A DNA stretch of 64,000 nt, taken from Phytoseiulus persimilis. Lineage: Eukaryota > Arthropoda > Arachnida > Mesostigmata > Phytoseiidae. Within the stretch, counting starts at the first letter, position 1, and the number at the start of each line of letters is the position of its first letter. The position numbers and the translations under genes are program-made. Below the pieces are notes generated by a model. The model worked only from the letters and a program-made list of their open reading frames with translations, was not told the origin of the DNA and did not search any database. Below are positions 1 to 10,813 of this stretch, piece by piece. The DNA lies in the NCBI GenBank assembly GCA_037576195.1, contig CM075103.1, positions 21,948,001 through 22,012,000 on the forward strand, in the 5' to 3' direction.

Positions 1-181
1 GCGATTGCTAGCATAGCGTGGCACCCAAGGCGTTGGTTTATGCCACACGGCCAACGAGCCGACTGATAGAGATATTTAGAGCATGATTATGCTTTTTTTT
101 TGCACTCCTTGGTTTTCGTTGTCCATCCTAAGTAACATTCGGGGTGAGGGTGAAAGTTGAGAGCACGTTAGCCAATACCGC

Positions 182-666
182 ATGGGTCCGGCCCGGTCGG
201 AAGAGACCCGCGAACTGCAGCGCTGTTGCCCCTCTGAATCTCGATTGCGAGTCTTCGGAAAAGGAACTCAGACGCCCGTTTTGTCTCCAGGAGCGATCTT
301 GATTCGGCGTCCTAGGTGTCTGAGGAAATCTTCGGCGCATGTCCCAATGAAGCCAAGCGTCTCGGAAGCGATTGGGAGCACGATGTTGTGGCTCTCGAAC
401 TCTCGGTGTTCCGTGAATTTGCTGTTCCCGGCTAGACAGGCGACAGCGCCGGTCTCCTAAGCAGCGGCGGTGCGATGTAATGGCGCGGAGGTGCCCCACA
501 CGGTGGCGTCCGAACGAGCGTCCGTGCGGGCGGAGAGCGAAGCTCCGAGAGAGGCCGGTGGGCTCAAGCTGGCCATAGCAGAGCCAAGCGCACGAGGGAT
601 GACGGCGTTCAGGGCCCCGGATTCGATGCGATTTTGAAAAAGACCATGGTTCATATATCTTCCCAT
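182..666 (-). mobile_element. Decayed C-terminal part of a retrotransposon reverse-transcriptase ORF
   Basis: Read on the minus strand in three mutually frameshifted frames, this segment gives, in order, blocks like ALNAVIPRALGSA, LEPTGLSRS, DATVWGTSAPLHRTAAA, NIVLPIASETLGFIG, FLRHLGRRI and FLFRRLAIEIQRGNSAAV. This order is the C-terminal domain I know from many metazoan RT ORFs (ETxG, then a LGRRI block, then a FLxxRLxIxIQRGN block). At least two stops (TAG near 470, TGA near 290) and frame changes interrupt it, so it is a relic. The RT core should lie upstream, at higher coordinates, but is not visible. The element family is not assigned. Base composition is more GC-rich than the flanks. 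Confidence 0.5.
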
Positions 667-2620
667 CTGAGCGGTTTCTTCGAGAAATTGACCTGACTTT
701 CATTTTGAGTTGAGCAGCCGCCTTACAAACATTATAAGATTGTAATTGACTGGTCTGTATCCAATAATTTAGCCCTCGATGAGAATGTTCCATTTTTCTG
801 ATGACAGAATTGAAATTTTGAATGCAAATCGAGTGCCGGATTTCGGAACTTCGCAGAACGACTGATTGACAGCGATCAGTGAGGACGACGCCTCTATGCG
901 AAACTCGCAAAACGGCAGTGCGATGGCACTGACTGCATAGAATTTTCTCCTCATTCCTCGACTTGGTCCTCTGGCAATTTCACCAGCCGGATGGTCCCGG
1001 TGGGCACTGATGATGCTCTTGAGACCCCCCGGCTCATATTCGGTGATTGAACTCCACACGAATGGTTTTTTTTTCGTTGTGGGGCTCCCAGTGGATGCCC
1101 GATGGACGTGCACAGCTGGGACCATGCAGGTAATGTGAGAAATAAAACTTACTACAGACCGTATCCTTCCCGCCCCTCTTCGGGTCCGAAATTTGCCGAG
1201 CAATTCCTTCGGAATCTGAAGACGGGCACCTGGTTCGTTCAGTCACTGCAAGTTGCTCCGGATTCCAGAGGCCCTTTATTCGGGAGGCGTGAATGTACCT
1301 GAACCGAGGACAGCCTACTAGGCATAAATTTCGGAACAGCGCTCTCGATCTTGCTTGAGGGACCTCTTCGGATGCTGAGCGACGAGAGGTGATACCTGCC
1401 ATTCGCTCCCACGCTCATTGCTCCCCCTCATTCGGGTTTTCAGAGGGATTTCAGAACCCTGAGTCATCCGTGAAGGGGAGACACGTCAGAATCTGAACTC
1501 GTCGCCATATAAGGTGGACTATGAGAAGGAATCACGGAACGCCGTTTGGTGAGCGCGTAGGACGTGTGACGTGTAGCAGTTGACAATTCGAACGAACGGA
1601 AAAGTCGATTTTTACTAAATTCGGTCCCCTTGAGGTCTCCTCCCGGGGACAAAGCGGCTCCCCAACTCACATTTGAATAACTCGAGGTCGTGCAATCGTA
1701 GAGAGGTTCCCGCGGCGCTTACCGTGATCTGACGATGGCGACGCAACTCGAAGAACTCTCGCATGATCCATCCTATCATACTTACGGGTAGGAGCATGAA
1801 ATAAATGTTTGGTGATTAGAGTCACAATCTCATATTTATTAGGACCCCATTGTTGTACGAGCGCATCATGCCCATTTATCACAGCTCAAGGCGAGTTTGG
1901 AGCGCTTCGATGATCCTTGAGGAAGCGTCACCTCAGACTCCTGGTACTTCGAGCAATTCTTTCACAATGCGACTCGTGTGTCCCCCCCCCCCCCCGACCC
2001 TGCCTAACTTCGGGTCTCTGATCCTGGTAGGAGACAGGAAGAAGTGACTTCCCAGCAGAGCTCTGCCTGACCGATCCAGAGTTCTTCTCCTCTTCATCTA
2101 TGCTGTGGAACAGACTGATTCATCGACATTTCGGAAGTCGGAATCCTCGCACGCGCGTCGTTTCCGAAGCTCCATTTAGGCGTCTCGGGATTCTTCCTCA
2201 AGCAACCTGCTATTCTGCACTGGAAGCTTTCCCATTCGAGAGCAGCGTTGGAATTGGCTTGAACTGTCATCAAGTGCACGGCCGGTCGAACACTCCGAAG
2301 TTTCCTCAAACAACTGTTCATCGGTCCTTCTGAATCTCCCCAAGTCGACTGCATTGCGTTCCGCAGGATTTTTTTCTGCAATATCCGCCTGCTCATTCCA
2401 TGCTTCGAAACGAGTGCTCGGAGATGATTCTTGGTCGTTTCTCGAATTCGGAGGGAGCGAAGTTTCACCGTAGTCGGAAACGGGCTCAGATGAGTTCGAA
2501 TCAACTTGGGATGATTCCGATGCGGTTCCGGGGATCAGCCTCGTGTGCTCGCGTATATGAACCCTCAGTGGATGACGCCAGCGTGAATTCGCACCATATT
2601 TTCGCCTCGGCTACGGTTTC
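667..2620. other. No recognisable gene
   Basis: Several open frames of 60-144 codons exist on both strands, for example 769-1203 on the minus strand, but none shows a domain, a signal peptide or a consistent splice structure. The only notable simple feature is a C-run near 1990. Confidence 0.5.
1982..1995. repeat. Poly-C tract, 14 C
   Basis: An uninterrupted run of 14 C, one of four long C/G homopolymers in the window (others near 22.77, 26.33 and 53.56 kb). Confidence 0.9.
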
Positions 2621-3061
2621 TCACCGGTGTTTTCGCTTGTGTCTGACGCTGACCAGGGTGTCGGATTTCGCGAATCGTTCGTAGCACCCATCGCAAGCGA
2701 AAGGTTTCTCACCGGTGTGTGTTCGTCTGTGTTTCGCGAGGCTGCAGGATTGGGAGAAACCTCCGCACTCATCGCAAGCAAATGGTTTCTCACCGGTGTG
2801 TATTCGCTTGTGAATCGCGAGGTTAGCACAGGTAGAAAAACTCTCGAAACACTCATCGCAAGCAAACGGTTTCTCACCGGTGTGTGTTCGTCTGTGTCTC
2901 GCGAGGCTGCAGGATTGGGAGAAACTTCTGCCGCACTCATCGCAAGCAAATGGTTCCTCACCGGTGTATGTTCGCCTATGAGTCGTCAGGTGACTTGAAG
3001 TGGAAAAACTCTTGTCGCAATCGTCGCAAGTGAACGGTTTCTTAGCGGTGCGTGTGTACAT
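2621..3061 (-). pseudogene. Degenerate C2H2 zinc-finger array (five fingers)
   Basis: The 146-residue frame contains five C2H2 fingers joined by TGEKPF linkers. Fingers 2 and 3 (C40/C43/H56/H60; C68/C71/H84/H88) are canonical. Finger 1 has Tyr32 in place of the last zinc-binding His. Finger 4 (C96/C99/H111/H115) is one residue short between Cys and His. Finger 5 (C123/C126/H141/H145) has two extra residues, from a 6-bp GTCAGC/GTCAGA duplication. The frame opens right after a TAA, inside a corrupted linker (TRTAKKPF instead of HTGEKPF). It closes because the following linker has lost 2 bp, which leaves TGEKP in another frame. Fingers 2 and 4 are near-identical at DNA level, so the array grew by two-finger duplication. 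Intact relatives would be nuclear DNA-binding factors; this copy is probably dead or badly truncated. Confidence 0.75.
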
Positions 3062-3769
3062 TTATTTCTGCTAAGGCAGATCCTCTGTTTGGAGCTCTTG
3101 AAACAGTCGGAACGCACGGGAGGCTTCACGTCGCTATGAGCTCAACGAGGCGTTCACGAATGTTCAGACTCGGTCCCCCGAGCAGACTTCCGCTGCATCA
3201 TGAGAACCCGACATCCTTGCCGCTCGAACGTTAGGACGGAAATTTTCCGTTGAGATGCAGCAGGGATATTCTGTGGCTTGATTATCGTCCACGCTTCCAA
3301 GCTACTCAAGATCCTGCTCTGACCTCTGAAATTGGGATGACCGATGATTGGCGACGATCCTCCCCGATTAGAGAAGCTCGACTCGTTCAACGGGTGAGAG
3401 ACAGAAAGCACGGCACGTAGCACGGAGCACAGCTCAGCATTCACCGTCTCGTGCTTCAGGGAATAGTTCGCGCACGGTTCGTTTCACGCAGAAGAGCGAA
3501 GGTGGATATTAGAATCACATACCCAAAGGTCGTTCCTCTCCTGGCGCGAACTTTCAAGAATCAAAATGATCGAATCGAACAGAATCAGATCTACGGTGTC
3601 GTCTGCTACGATGGTAGTAACACGTGGGGAGTCGTAAGTGCGCTTTTTTTTTAGAGGATGAAGCGTTTCGAGTGAGTTGTGGTGAGAATAAATCCACGCA
3701 GAGGAGAGTTGGTAAACTACAGGTATCAGAAACCCTTGAAAAAATCGGCAGATTGAGAAATGGCATAAG
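3062..3769. other. No recognisable gene
   Basis: Only short overlapping frames on both strands, none with a recognisable motif. The 5' end of the LINE relic that follows may begin inside this stretch, but I see no defined boundary or target-site duplication. Confidence 0.45.
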
Positions 3770-6700
3770 GTGTGTGCGAAGCGCATAGGGATGATGCGGG
3801 CTTTGGAGTCCGATACAAAGATTCAGTGCATCCCATGCGCGCTTACGACGAACTGTAAGCGATGTGGCAGCTTTGGTGACGTTGTAAAAGAACTCAACGA
3901 CCAAAAGCAAGCCAACGAAAATCTCTCAGCAGAATTGCGAGAGGCGAAAGACAAGACCAGTGCTATGCAGATCCAGCTGATCGAGCTGAACAGCTCGTTA
4001 AATGAGACGAACCAAAGATACAGAGAGTATCTGGAAAATGACAGAGCAACAGGGACACGAATGTGCCCTGAACAGGTGGAGACAGGAGGATCCGTTAATG
4101 AACCGGAAGATACCAATCTGGTACTGATAGAAGGTGATGGGCCGCTATCAGACGTCATGAATATGATCCATGGCTCAAAACTGATATTCTAGAAAGCTGT
4201 GACGATCAAGCAGGGCAATCTGCCCTAAACGGTTGGTGAACACCTTGAGAAAACCAAGGCATTTCTGAGCAGAAGGCCAGGAACAGATGTGAAAGACATC
4301 CTCTGGTTTGAAGGCCTAGGCCATTTGTTGAGCGCCAAATTTAGGCCTACTGAGATCGACGGAAGTGTCACCGAACTTCAAGGCGCGCTGAACGAATTGG
4401 CAGCGCAGCCCGGGGTTGGCTCTGTCACCTGGGCAACTCTTGTCACGCCACGTGTCGACTCACTCAGGCGAGTTGCCGAGGAGATTAGCGACAAAGTATG
4501 CGAGTGGGTGAAAGAGACCATAAATGCAAGCAGCGGATGCAAGATCCGCATTTCGAATCTTTGGCACATAGTGGCCAACCAATGGACTCAGTGCTGCACA
4601 GCACAGGCTAGTCTAAAGAGACAGCCAATCCTAACACCTGTGGGTAAGGAGAAAGTAGCGGAGACCATTGTTGAATGGTCCAACGAAACGGCTGAAGGCT
4701 CAGATGAAGAGGTAGCCAAAATAACGGCGGAGTTCAAAAGACTGACTCTGGCCCCAAGAAAAGAAACCGGGCTGAACAGCGGCCGAGGTGCCCAAAGAAG
4801 TGCACATAGGGGTAGAGGGGCAAGGTGGAGCGGAAAGGCTCCATACTTCGTGGCCTCTGCCCCATATCCGACCAGGGGTAGAGGAAACCCGTTCCGAAAA
4901 CCTTGCCGACGAAAAAAACCGTGGGAAAAATAGGATGAGGTGTCTTGCCCACAGGAGCGAAAGACTGCTGCAAGGATGAACGAAAGAATGAAGGTGAGAG
5001 GCAAAGGCATGAAAAATAAAAATGCGTTTGCTAATCTAGACACCCTGAAAATATGTGTTTTTAATCTATCTTGGGGGGATGGGTCCAATCTAGCAGGACA
5101 AGAGAGAAATTGAAGAAACTCATGATGAATGCTTCCGGAAATACGAAAGAAGGAATAATCATGCTAAGCGAGACAAAACTCACGGCCTGGGAAACACGGC
5201 AGCAGGGGAACCGGCATTCTGATCCCGTACAGTCTTACAGAGGAAGACTAAGTGAAAAGGGGAAAGGACTTTGTGGCAGTAGGTTTGAAACTGCAAAAAC
5301 AAGACCTCATACTCATCAGTGTGTACGTAGCGCACGAAAGTGTGCGCAATAACTTGGAGACATACAGAAAATCAGAGCTATCTGAGCGCAACATTATCAA
5401 TCTCGAGATTCCGATTCGGAGAGGTGAGACGCCGGAAAGAACAGAGAAAAAAGAGAGAGCCATTCTCGACAGGAGAATCATAGGAGAACTCACCGGACCG
5501 GAGCAAAAGCAGCTCGAAGTCGAAGACAAAACAGTAAAGTACAGGAGATTGATAGAATTCATCAGAAAGAATGCCAAAACTGCGACAATCAAGGTCAAAA
5601 TTACGCAGACCTACCCCAAAAGGTCGAAGAGAATTCGAACCCTAGACAGAATCCGCAAAGAGATCGGGAAGATGCAAGAAAAGGAAGAGGGTAAATGCTG
5701 AAGAGATCAGCGAAGAGTACCAGAAAGCATTTGGGGATCTGAAAAAAACACTCAGCAGATGAAATTGCAGGGAAAGATGAGAGAATGTACGACTACATAA
5801 TCAGATGTCCAAGAAGTCAGTTAGCTAAGAGGGTCTGGGCGTACGTCAAAAAGACAGACGACAGGCCCTAAGGCGTTACGGTGATGAGAGACGAGAGAGG
5901 TTTGTCGATAGCAGACGACATGATCGGGAAACATCTCACCGAAGCGCTGAAAGAGCTACCTCGCTCAACAGGAGAAGCTGTGGGAAGAGAAAGCCACGAA
6001 AACGCTCAGACAAATGTACGCCGAATCGCTGTGGAAATTCAATAGGTTTGAGACAACCAAAATACAATGGAAAGCGACATGTGTGCCCGCGCTGACGTAC
6101 GGCAACTCAGTCCTAGTAGCATCAGCCGAAACACGCAAGAGGATGGAAACATCACAGCATGAGGCAGGCAAGTGGGCACTACGCCAGCCATCCTTAAATG
6201 CAGCGCATGAGTTCGTAGGAGGGAAACTGGGGTGGCCCTCATACGAAAGCAGAGAAGCCAAGAGTAAAACACTATACTTGCCAGAATCGGACAAATGTCC
6301 AGACATAGATGGCCAAGGGTAGTCTTAGAAGCGATGGAAACATGTAACATATTTAACTTAGCATACAAGAGAATGAATGAATGAATGCGAGAACATAGAG
6401 GCTCCGAGTTCGGTAGGAGGTGGTCGAAGCAGTGAAACTTTCCGCAAAGAGGTGGAAGAACAAATCAAAACATGCGAACATGAAAAGCAAATCCAGTCTG
6501 GAAAGATTCAGGCAATACAAGGTGCAAAGAGGCGCGATGGACCATATGTACGATAATTTCAGAGGAGCACGCTCGTTGCCAGTTCAAGAGCGGGCTTCCT
6601 AAACACCAACTCTTTCAGAGCTAGATTCGAAGGAACTGATGGTGTATGTGTAGTATGCGGGCATCTTGGGGAGTCCCTGGATCACGTGATAATGAAGTGA

Positions 6701-6890
6701 GAAGAAGAACAACGGAATGAAGCGGAGATCTGCAGGAGATTAGACCTTCATGAAGACTCAACGAGAGAAAATGTAGAGCGGACCAAACGGAGTCTAGAAA
6801 AATGGGAGAGATCAACGAAAAAATACATCCCACGCACTGATACGGCTATAACGAGATGTATATGGAAAAGAAATGGTTAATAAGCCAATC
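3770..6890 (+). mobile_element. Tick-type LINE (non-LTR retrotransposon) relic lacking the RT core
   Basis: ORF1 runs from 3770 to 4933 in one frame with only two stops (TAG 4190, TAA 4226). It has a CX2CX6CX2C cluster near residues 24-37, then a coiled coil, and a basic Gly/Arg-rich C-terminus. From about 5010, frameshifted pieces read LKICVFNLSWGDG, GIIMLSETKL and LILISVYV, like an APE-type endonuclease. Near 5800, LAKRVWAYVKK and ADDMIGKHL match the linker before RT. The roughly 1 kb RT core with the catalytic YxDD is absent. From 6014 the C-terminal region resumes (VPALTYGNSVL, GWPSYESREAKSK), then MYDNFRGARS, then CVVCGHLGESLDH, a CX2CX8H remnant of the terminal zinc motif. This block order matches LINEs I know from ticks. 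Stops and frameshifts throughout show it is dead. No poly-A tail or target duplication was found, so both ends are approximate. Confidence 0.7.
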
Positions 6891-7149
6891 AAACAATCAT
6901 CAACGAGAGATCGAAGAGTCGCATCGATGGATAACTACGATCGAATTGGGATGAGGGCAGAAATGATGCACGAACGATGATTGACAGCTTTGTAGTTAGC
7001 ACACACCTCTATCGAAACCATTCTGGTCGTTCCCTGTCGAGAAACGAGGATGTTGATATACATGACCATCTCGTGGCTATCTGAAAATACTATTTCCAGA
7101 ATCATTTACTGAGAGCCAGAGACGGCTCTTTTTTGACGTCATTTGTAAT

Positions 7150-7271
7150 TACTGTACAATATTGATCATTTCAACCTCGAATATTTCAACCATTTGGGTT
7201 CCGCCCTTCATTATCCAAACCTCGATTGCTCTAACTGTGGAATATTTCAACATCCTCCTCCTCCTCCTCTC
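7150..7271. repeat. Pogo/Tigger-like 'TTCAACCTCGA' repeat fragment plus (CTC)n
   Basis: The sequence repeats variants of ATTTCAACCTCGAATATTTC, resembling the terminal repeats of pogo/Tigger DNA transposons (CAGTxAAxCCTCGATTAT). It ends in a short CTC microsatellite at about 7251-7271. Similar blocks occur near 19.4 kb and 25.6-25.76 kb. Confidence 0.45.
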
Positions 7272-7974
7272 CTATCACTGGGTGTACGTACGAGTGGGAA
7301 GCTACATATATGATTTTCAACGAGAAAACGTTTTTATCGAATACCTTAGAGGCCAGTCTGGGTTTTCATCGCCATTCAAGGAAAAGTCCGCTGTTGAAGC
7401 CGAGAAACTTCGGTTCTGGTGAGGTCGCAGGACTCCCGTATTTCACGAAACTTGCATACTCACGTTGTTGTCCTGTATCAGAGTTTTGTGTCGTTGTGAA
7501 GAGCGTAAGTGAGTCAGCCGATTTTGAGTTGAATCATTCGGCTCGAGAGTATTTGTGTCCAAATGAAGTGAATTCGGGGGGTTTGCGTGGGAAATTCGAA
7601 TGCGACGAGAGGAATGAGCTGTCGGCTGCGAATTTGAGCTCGACTCGAAATCTTGAGACAATATGTCATGTGTTATGGAATGAGATAGTACAGGTGAAGA
7701 GCGAACAATCAGAGATCCCGGGCTCACGGAGCAAAGTTTCGATAGTAACGGATAGTAACTCAGCGAGTGTGGGTTCGTAGTCGGTGCTACACAGGGTTGC
7801 CCGAAAAGCATTTAACATTTTGAGGTGTCACTAGGTTAGCGTGAGGAACGATCTCTCATCAAAGAAAAACTGGAACAGTTCCTGTGATCACATAATTTTC
7901 ATGTACTTGAGAATGACGCGACGGACAGCTGAATGTTCGAGACCACTTTTAGGTAGACCTCGAGAAAAATGAGT

Positions 7975-9155
7975 CACTTCCGAAACCACCCACTAATTTC
8001 CATGACCACTCAATGTATGTGCTTTTCAACAAAGGACCAAACTTCCAGAGGTTCGGCTAGAGCCCGACGCAGGGGAGCTCGACGAGGAGAGCTGGATGCC
8101 AAACTCCATTGAGCGCCTCGGAGATATCAAGAGCAACGGTTATGGTCTCGCCGTATTTTTCGATAGCTGCGTTCCAGAGGTGGGTTATACAGAGCAAAAG
8201 ATCACTGGTGGAGCGAGCCCTTCAGAAACCATACTGACGAGCAGTAATGCTAGACGAGAGCAAGCTTCCAGCCATCTGAGGGCATGCCGGAATCGAAGAG
8301 AGACAGAGAAGTCTACGGAGGATAGTATCTAGTTCAGGGGCGCCATTTTCGAGAACTGCCACAGGGATATCATAAGGGCCTTTGGAATCGAGAACGAAAC
8401 TGCTGGAACGAAAATGAAGCCATGAAAGGCGGAACACGAGAAGTAGGCGGAGAGATTCGGTTGCCGGCATCGAGCTTAGAATGTTCTGCGAAGACCCCAT
8501 CGAAGGCATTGGCTTCATCTTCGGGAGTTGTTGCAAGATGGCCATCGGGCTTGGAGAGAGGTGGAAATGCACTATTGGAGAAATGGCAGATAGCTTTCGT
8601 CAGTGTCTGTAAGGGACGGCTTTCGCAGGAACACAAGGAGTGAATAACGGAATCGTCTGAATTTTCGATTCGAGTTTTGCAAGCATTACGAGCCTGCCGG
8701 AAACCGTGTAGGTGGAAGAATTTCCCTTAGATTCTGATGCGATAAGCCTAGTTCTCCTTTCGAACGGCTGAACCGCATCGCTGATTGAAGCAGGGTTGGA
8801 AATCGGGTGGAGCTTCTCGGATGGAGTGGGGAATGAACAGCTCCGTGCCGAGAAGAATGGCGTCAGTTATGGCCGATGCGCGCACAGTGACATCCGATTG
8901 TCTCAAACGATAATGAACCCAAAGAAAGGAGGGAGGGAATTCACGCAGCTCATTCCAGTTCGCCGACTTGTAGTGCCAAATATGCTTGCCGGTATAGCTT
9001 TGCCTATGAGGAGAGAGCTCCCCTCGGCAAATCGCTTGGAGGGGAGCAGCGGAGGTGATCGAGAAGTTTCCAGGGTCACTAGTCAGAAAGAGATCCAAGG
9101 TATTTGCCGATTGATAAATCCAATCAGGGATCCTTGTTGGAAATTAAATGAGTTG
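7975..9155 (-). mobile_element. Jockey-like non-LTR retrotransposon relic (end of endonuclease to early RT)
   Basis: On the minus strand the order is NTLDLFLTSDP, IWHYKSANWNELREF and SASAITDAILLGTELFIP-like text (the end of the endonuclease and the linker), then FSNSAFPPLSKPDG and LATTPEDEANAFDGVF, then VLDSKGPYDIPVAVLENGAPEL, then ITARQYGF and VALDISEALNGVWH (RT motif A region). This is the normal Jockey-clade order. Part of the RT between PACPQMAG and LLSSSITARQYGF has been deleted, a length I estimate at about 45 codons. After QYGF an Arg codon has become TGA (CGA to TGA), while the following 40 or so codons stay open. Frameshifts separate the other blocks. The catalytic YxDD is not visible, so the copy is incomplete and inactive. 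Confidence 0.75.
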
Positions 9156-9537
9156 GGCTAGACAAGTTACTTGCGTGAGAAGTCTGAGGCGGGTTCAGTG
9201 CTGTGGCGAGTGTTCTCGGCGAGTCCTGCGAGTTTCGTTTTCCAGCTATTCGGGTATCTTGTGTTCCGGCCAATATTCCGGTCTTTCCTGCAGAAATTTG
9301 TCCGTCTGGTGAGCTCGCTTGTCTCGTACGGATGCAGCGCGTATCGCATTTTCATACATTCGCTGCTCTGTTCGCTATCGGATAAAGTACTGAAAACTTC
9401 TAGTTCGAGGGATTCCACCAATAAATCAGCCATGACACTAACTTGGCATGAGGAAACCTAGCGTTCCTCATCACTGCCACGAGCCATGACTTCATTGCTG
9501 TGTCGTCTGAATCATCAGCGATACACATCATAACCTC
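9156..9537. other. Unassigned sequence between two transposons
   Basis: Frames of 88-96 codons are open on both strands (9167-9433 minus, 9171-9461 plus), but neither resembles a known domain. The stretch could be further, unrecognisable Jockey 5' sequence. Confidence 0.4.
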
Positions 9538-10573
9538 CAGGCTTTACAACGGTTATTTAACCGCGGTTGATAACCGCAATAATCGCGAGCGAATTGCGTT
9601 CATAACCGCATTTGACAGCGATTTCCCGGAAGGTTTTATTTTTTGAGAAAGCGTCGTGCCTGATGAGCGTATTCTGGCTGGGGATCTGGAGAGCAATGAA
9701 TTGCTTCTCGAACTGTGACATCTTGTGTGATGACTCTCGTTAAACGAAGTTCGTACACGCTTCCGAAAGCCGGAACCGGCTAGCAATTATACCTGGACGT
9801 ATCACACATCAGGTGCAGCCTCTCCGTGTCCCCATGAGCAAGCCGTTCAAGGGCTCGACCTCGAGGATTCCCAATGGTAGAAAACTAGCGAATCAGGACG
9901 TCTAATTTTACGTGAGTCATCCCAACTCAACAAGGAAGCATGCCTCTGGGCTCTCTCTGCTCGCGAAACCGTGGAGAAATCGGCGCCGATTCCACATTTC
10001 AGAGTTTGCAACTCTTCCTCAGCGGATCGTGAGGAGTTGAACCCGAAATTGCTGACTACATTCACCGGGATGGAGGCTCAACAAAACAAGATGATCTCTT
10101 TCGCATCAGGATAATTTGTCGGAGATTTAGTGACTTGGAACGTTCAACCAATGTTCCCGGCCCCATCCGATCAAGATCCAGTTGTAACAAACGAGTCTTT
10201 ATGAGATGTGTTTCGAGATCTCGTTGTATCCGTCAATAATAGAACCTTTTTCTCGAGAAAGAGGAGGAGCTTCGTGGAAAGCATACAAAGTTTTCCATCA
10301 TGTGGAGACTTTTTTTCGGGAAGGATATCGAGGAGTTGTGGTTTCTTTCCTTCGTCGTCGGCTATGACTCCATTCGATATCATCAGGCATGAAGGCGTTG
10401 GCATCGGTGTAGGATTTGTTCGGAATCACGTCTCCGGGCACTCTCCCATATAACCGCGGTTATCTGCGGTTAGAACCGCGGTTTTCGGTCCTAATTTATC
10501 GGGTAACCGCCATTGGTGTTATCGGTTAACCGTTACCGCGGTTATTTAGAAATGCGGTTATTTGCAAAGCCTA
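9538..10573. mobile_element. hAT-like non-autonomous DNA transposon, about 1.04 kb
   Basis: The left end reads CAGGCTTTACAA and the right end, reverse-complemented, TAGGCTTTGCAA, a 12-bp imperfect terminal inverted repeat with two transition differences. Subterminal DNA on both sides is packed with ACCGCGGTTA-type palindromes (9549-9604 and 10450-10560), typical of hAT subterminal repeats. The flanking 8-mers ATAACCTC (9530-9537) and ATGATCTC (10574-10581) match at 6 of 8 positions, again differing only by transitions, so they fit an aged 8-bp target-site duplication. The interior has no frame resembling a hAT transposase, so the copy would depend on transposase from elsewhere. Confidence 0.6.
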
Positions 10574-10813
10574 ATGATCTCTCGTTCAGCCGTTGTCCCC
10601 GGTAGAGGGTGACGTGGTGTCAGGGTAAATTAAGGGTCATCGAATTCCAAGTCGTCCCGAAAATTAAAGCCTCAATGGCGGATCAGCAGACCGCTCAAAC
10701 CCAGGAGAAGCGGTATGAAACCAGGGCGGTCCCCTATCCAGCTCGCCATTGATAACGCTCTTCGCTGGCGTGGACGACTTCGTGAACTTATTTTTTCTTG
10801 AAACAAAAAGTGA

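Noticed and set aside
128..910. 260-codon minus-strand open frame
   Set aside because: It lies over the RT relic in a different frame from most of the homologous blocks, and its Arg/His-rich composition is that of an out-of-frame reading.
2611..2961. Minus and plus frames full of repeated NHLLAMSAEVS / LTGVCSSV text
   Set aside because: These are alternate-frame readings of the zinc-finger repeat DNA, not a new repeat protein. One does carry the displaced TGEKP linker, which documents the frameshift.
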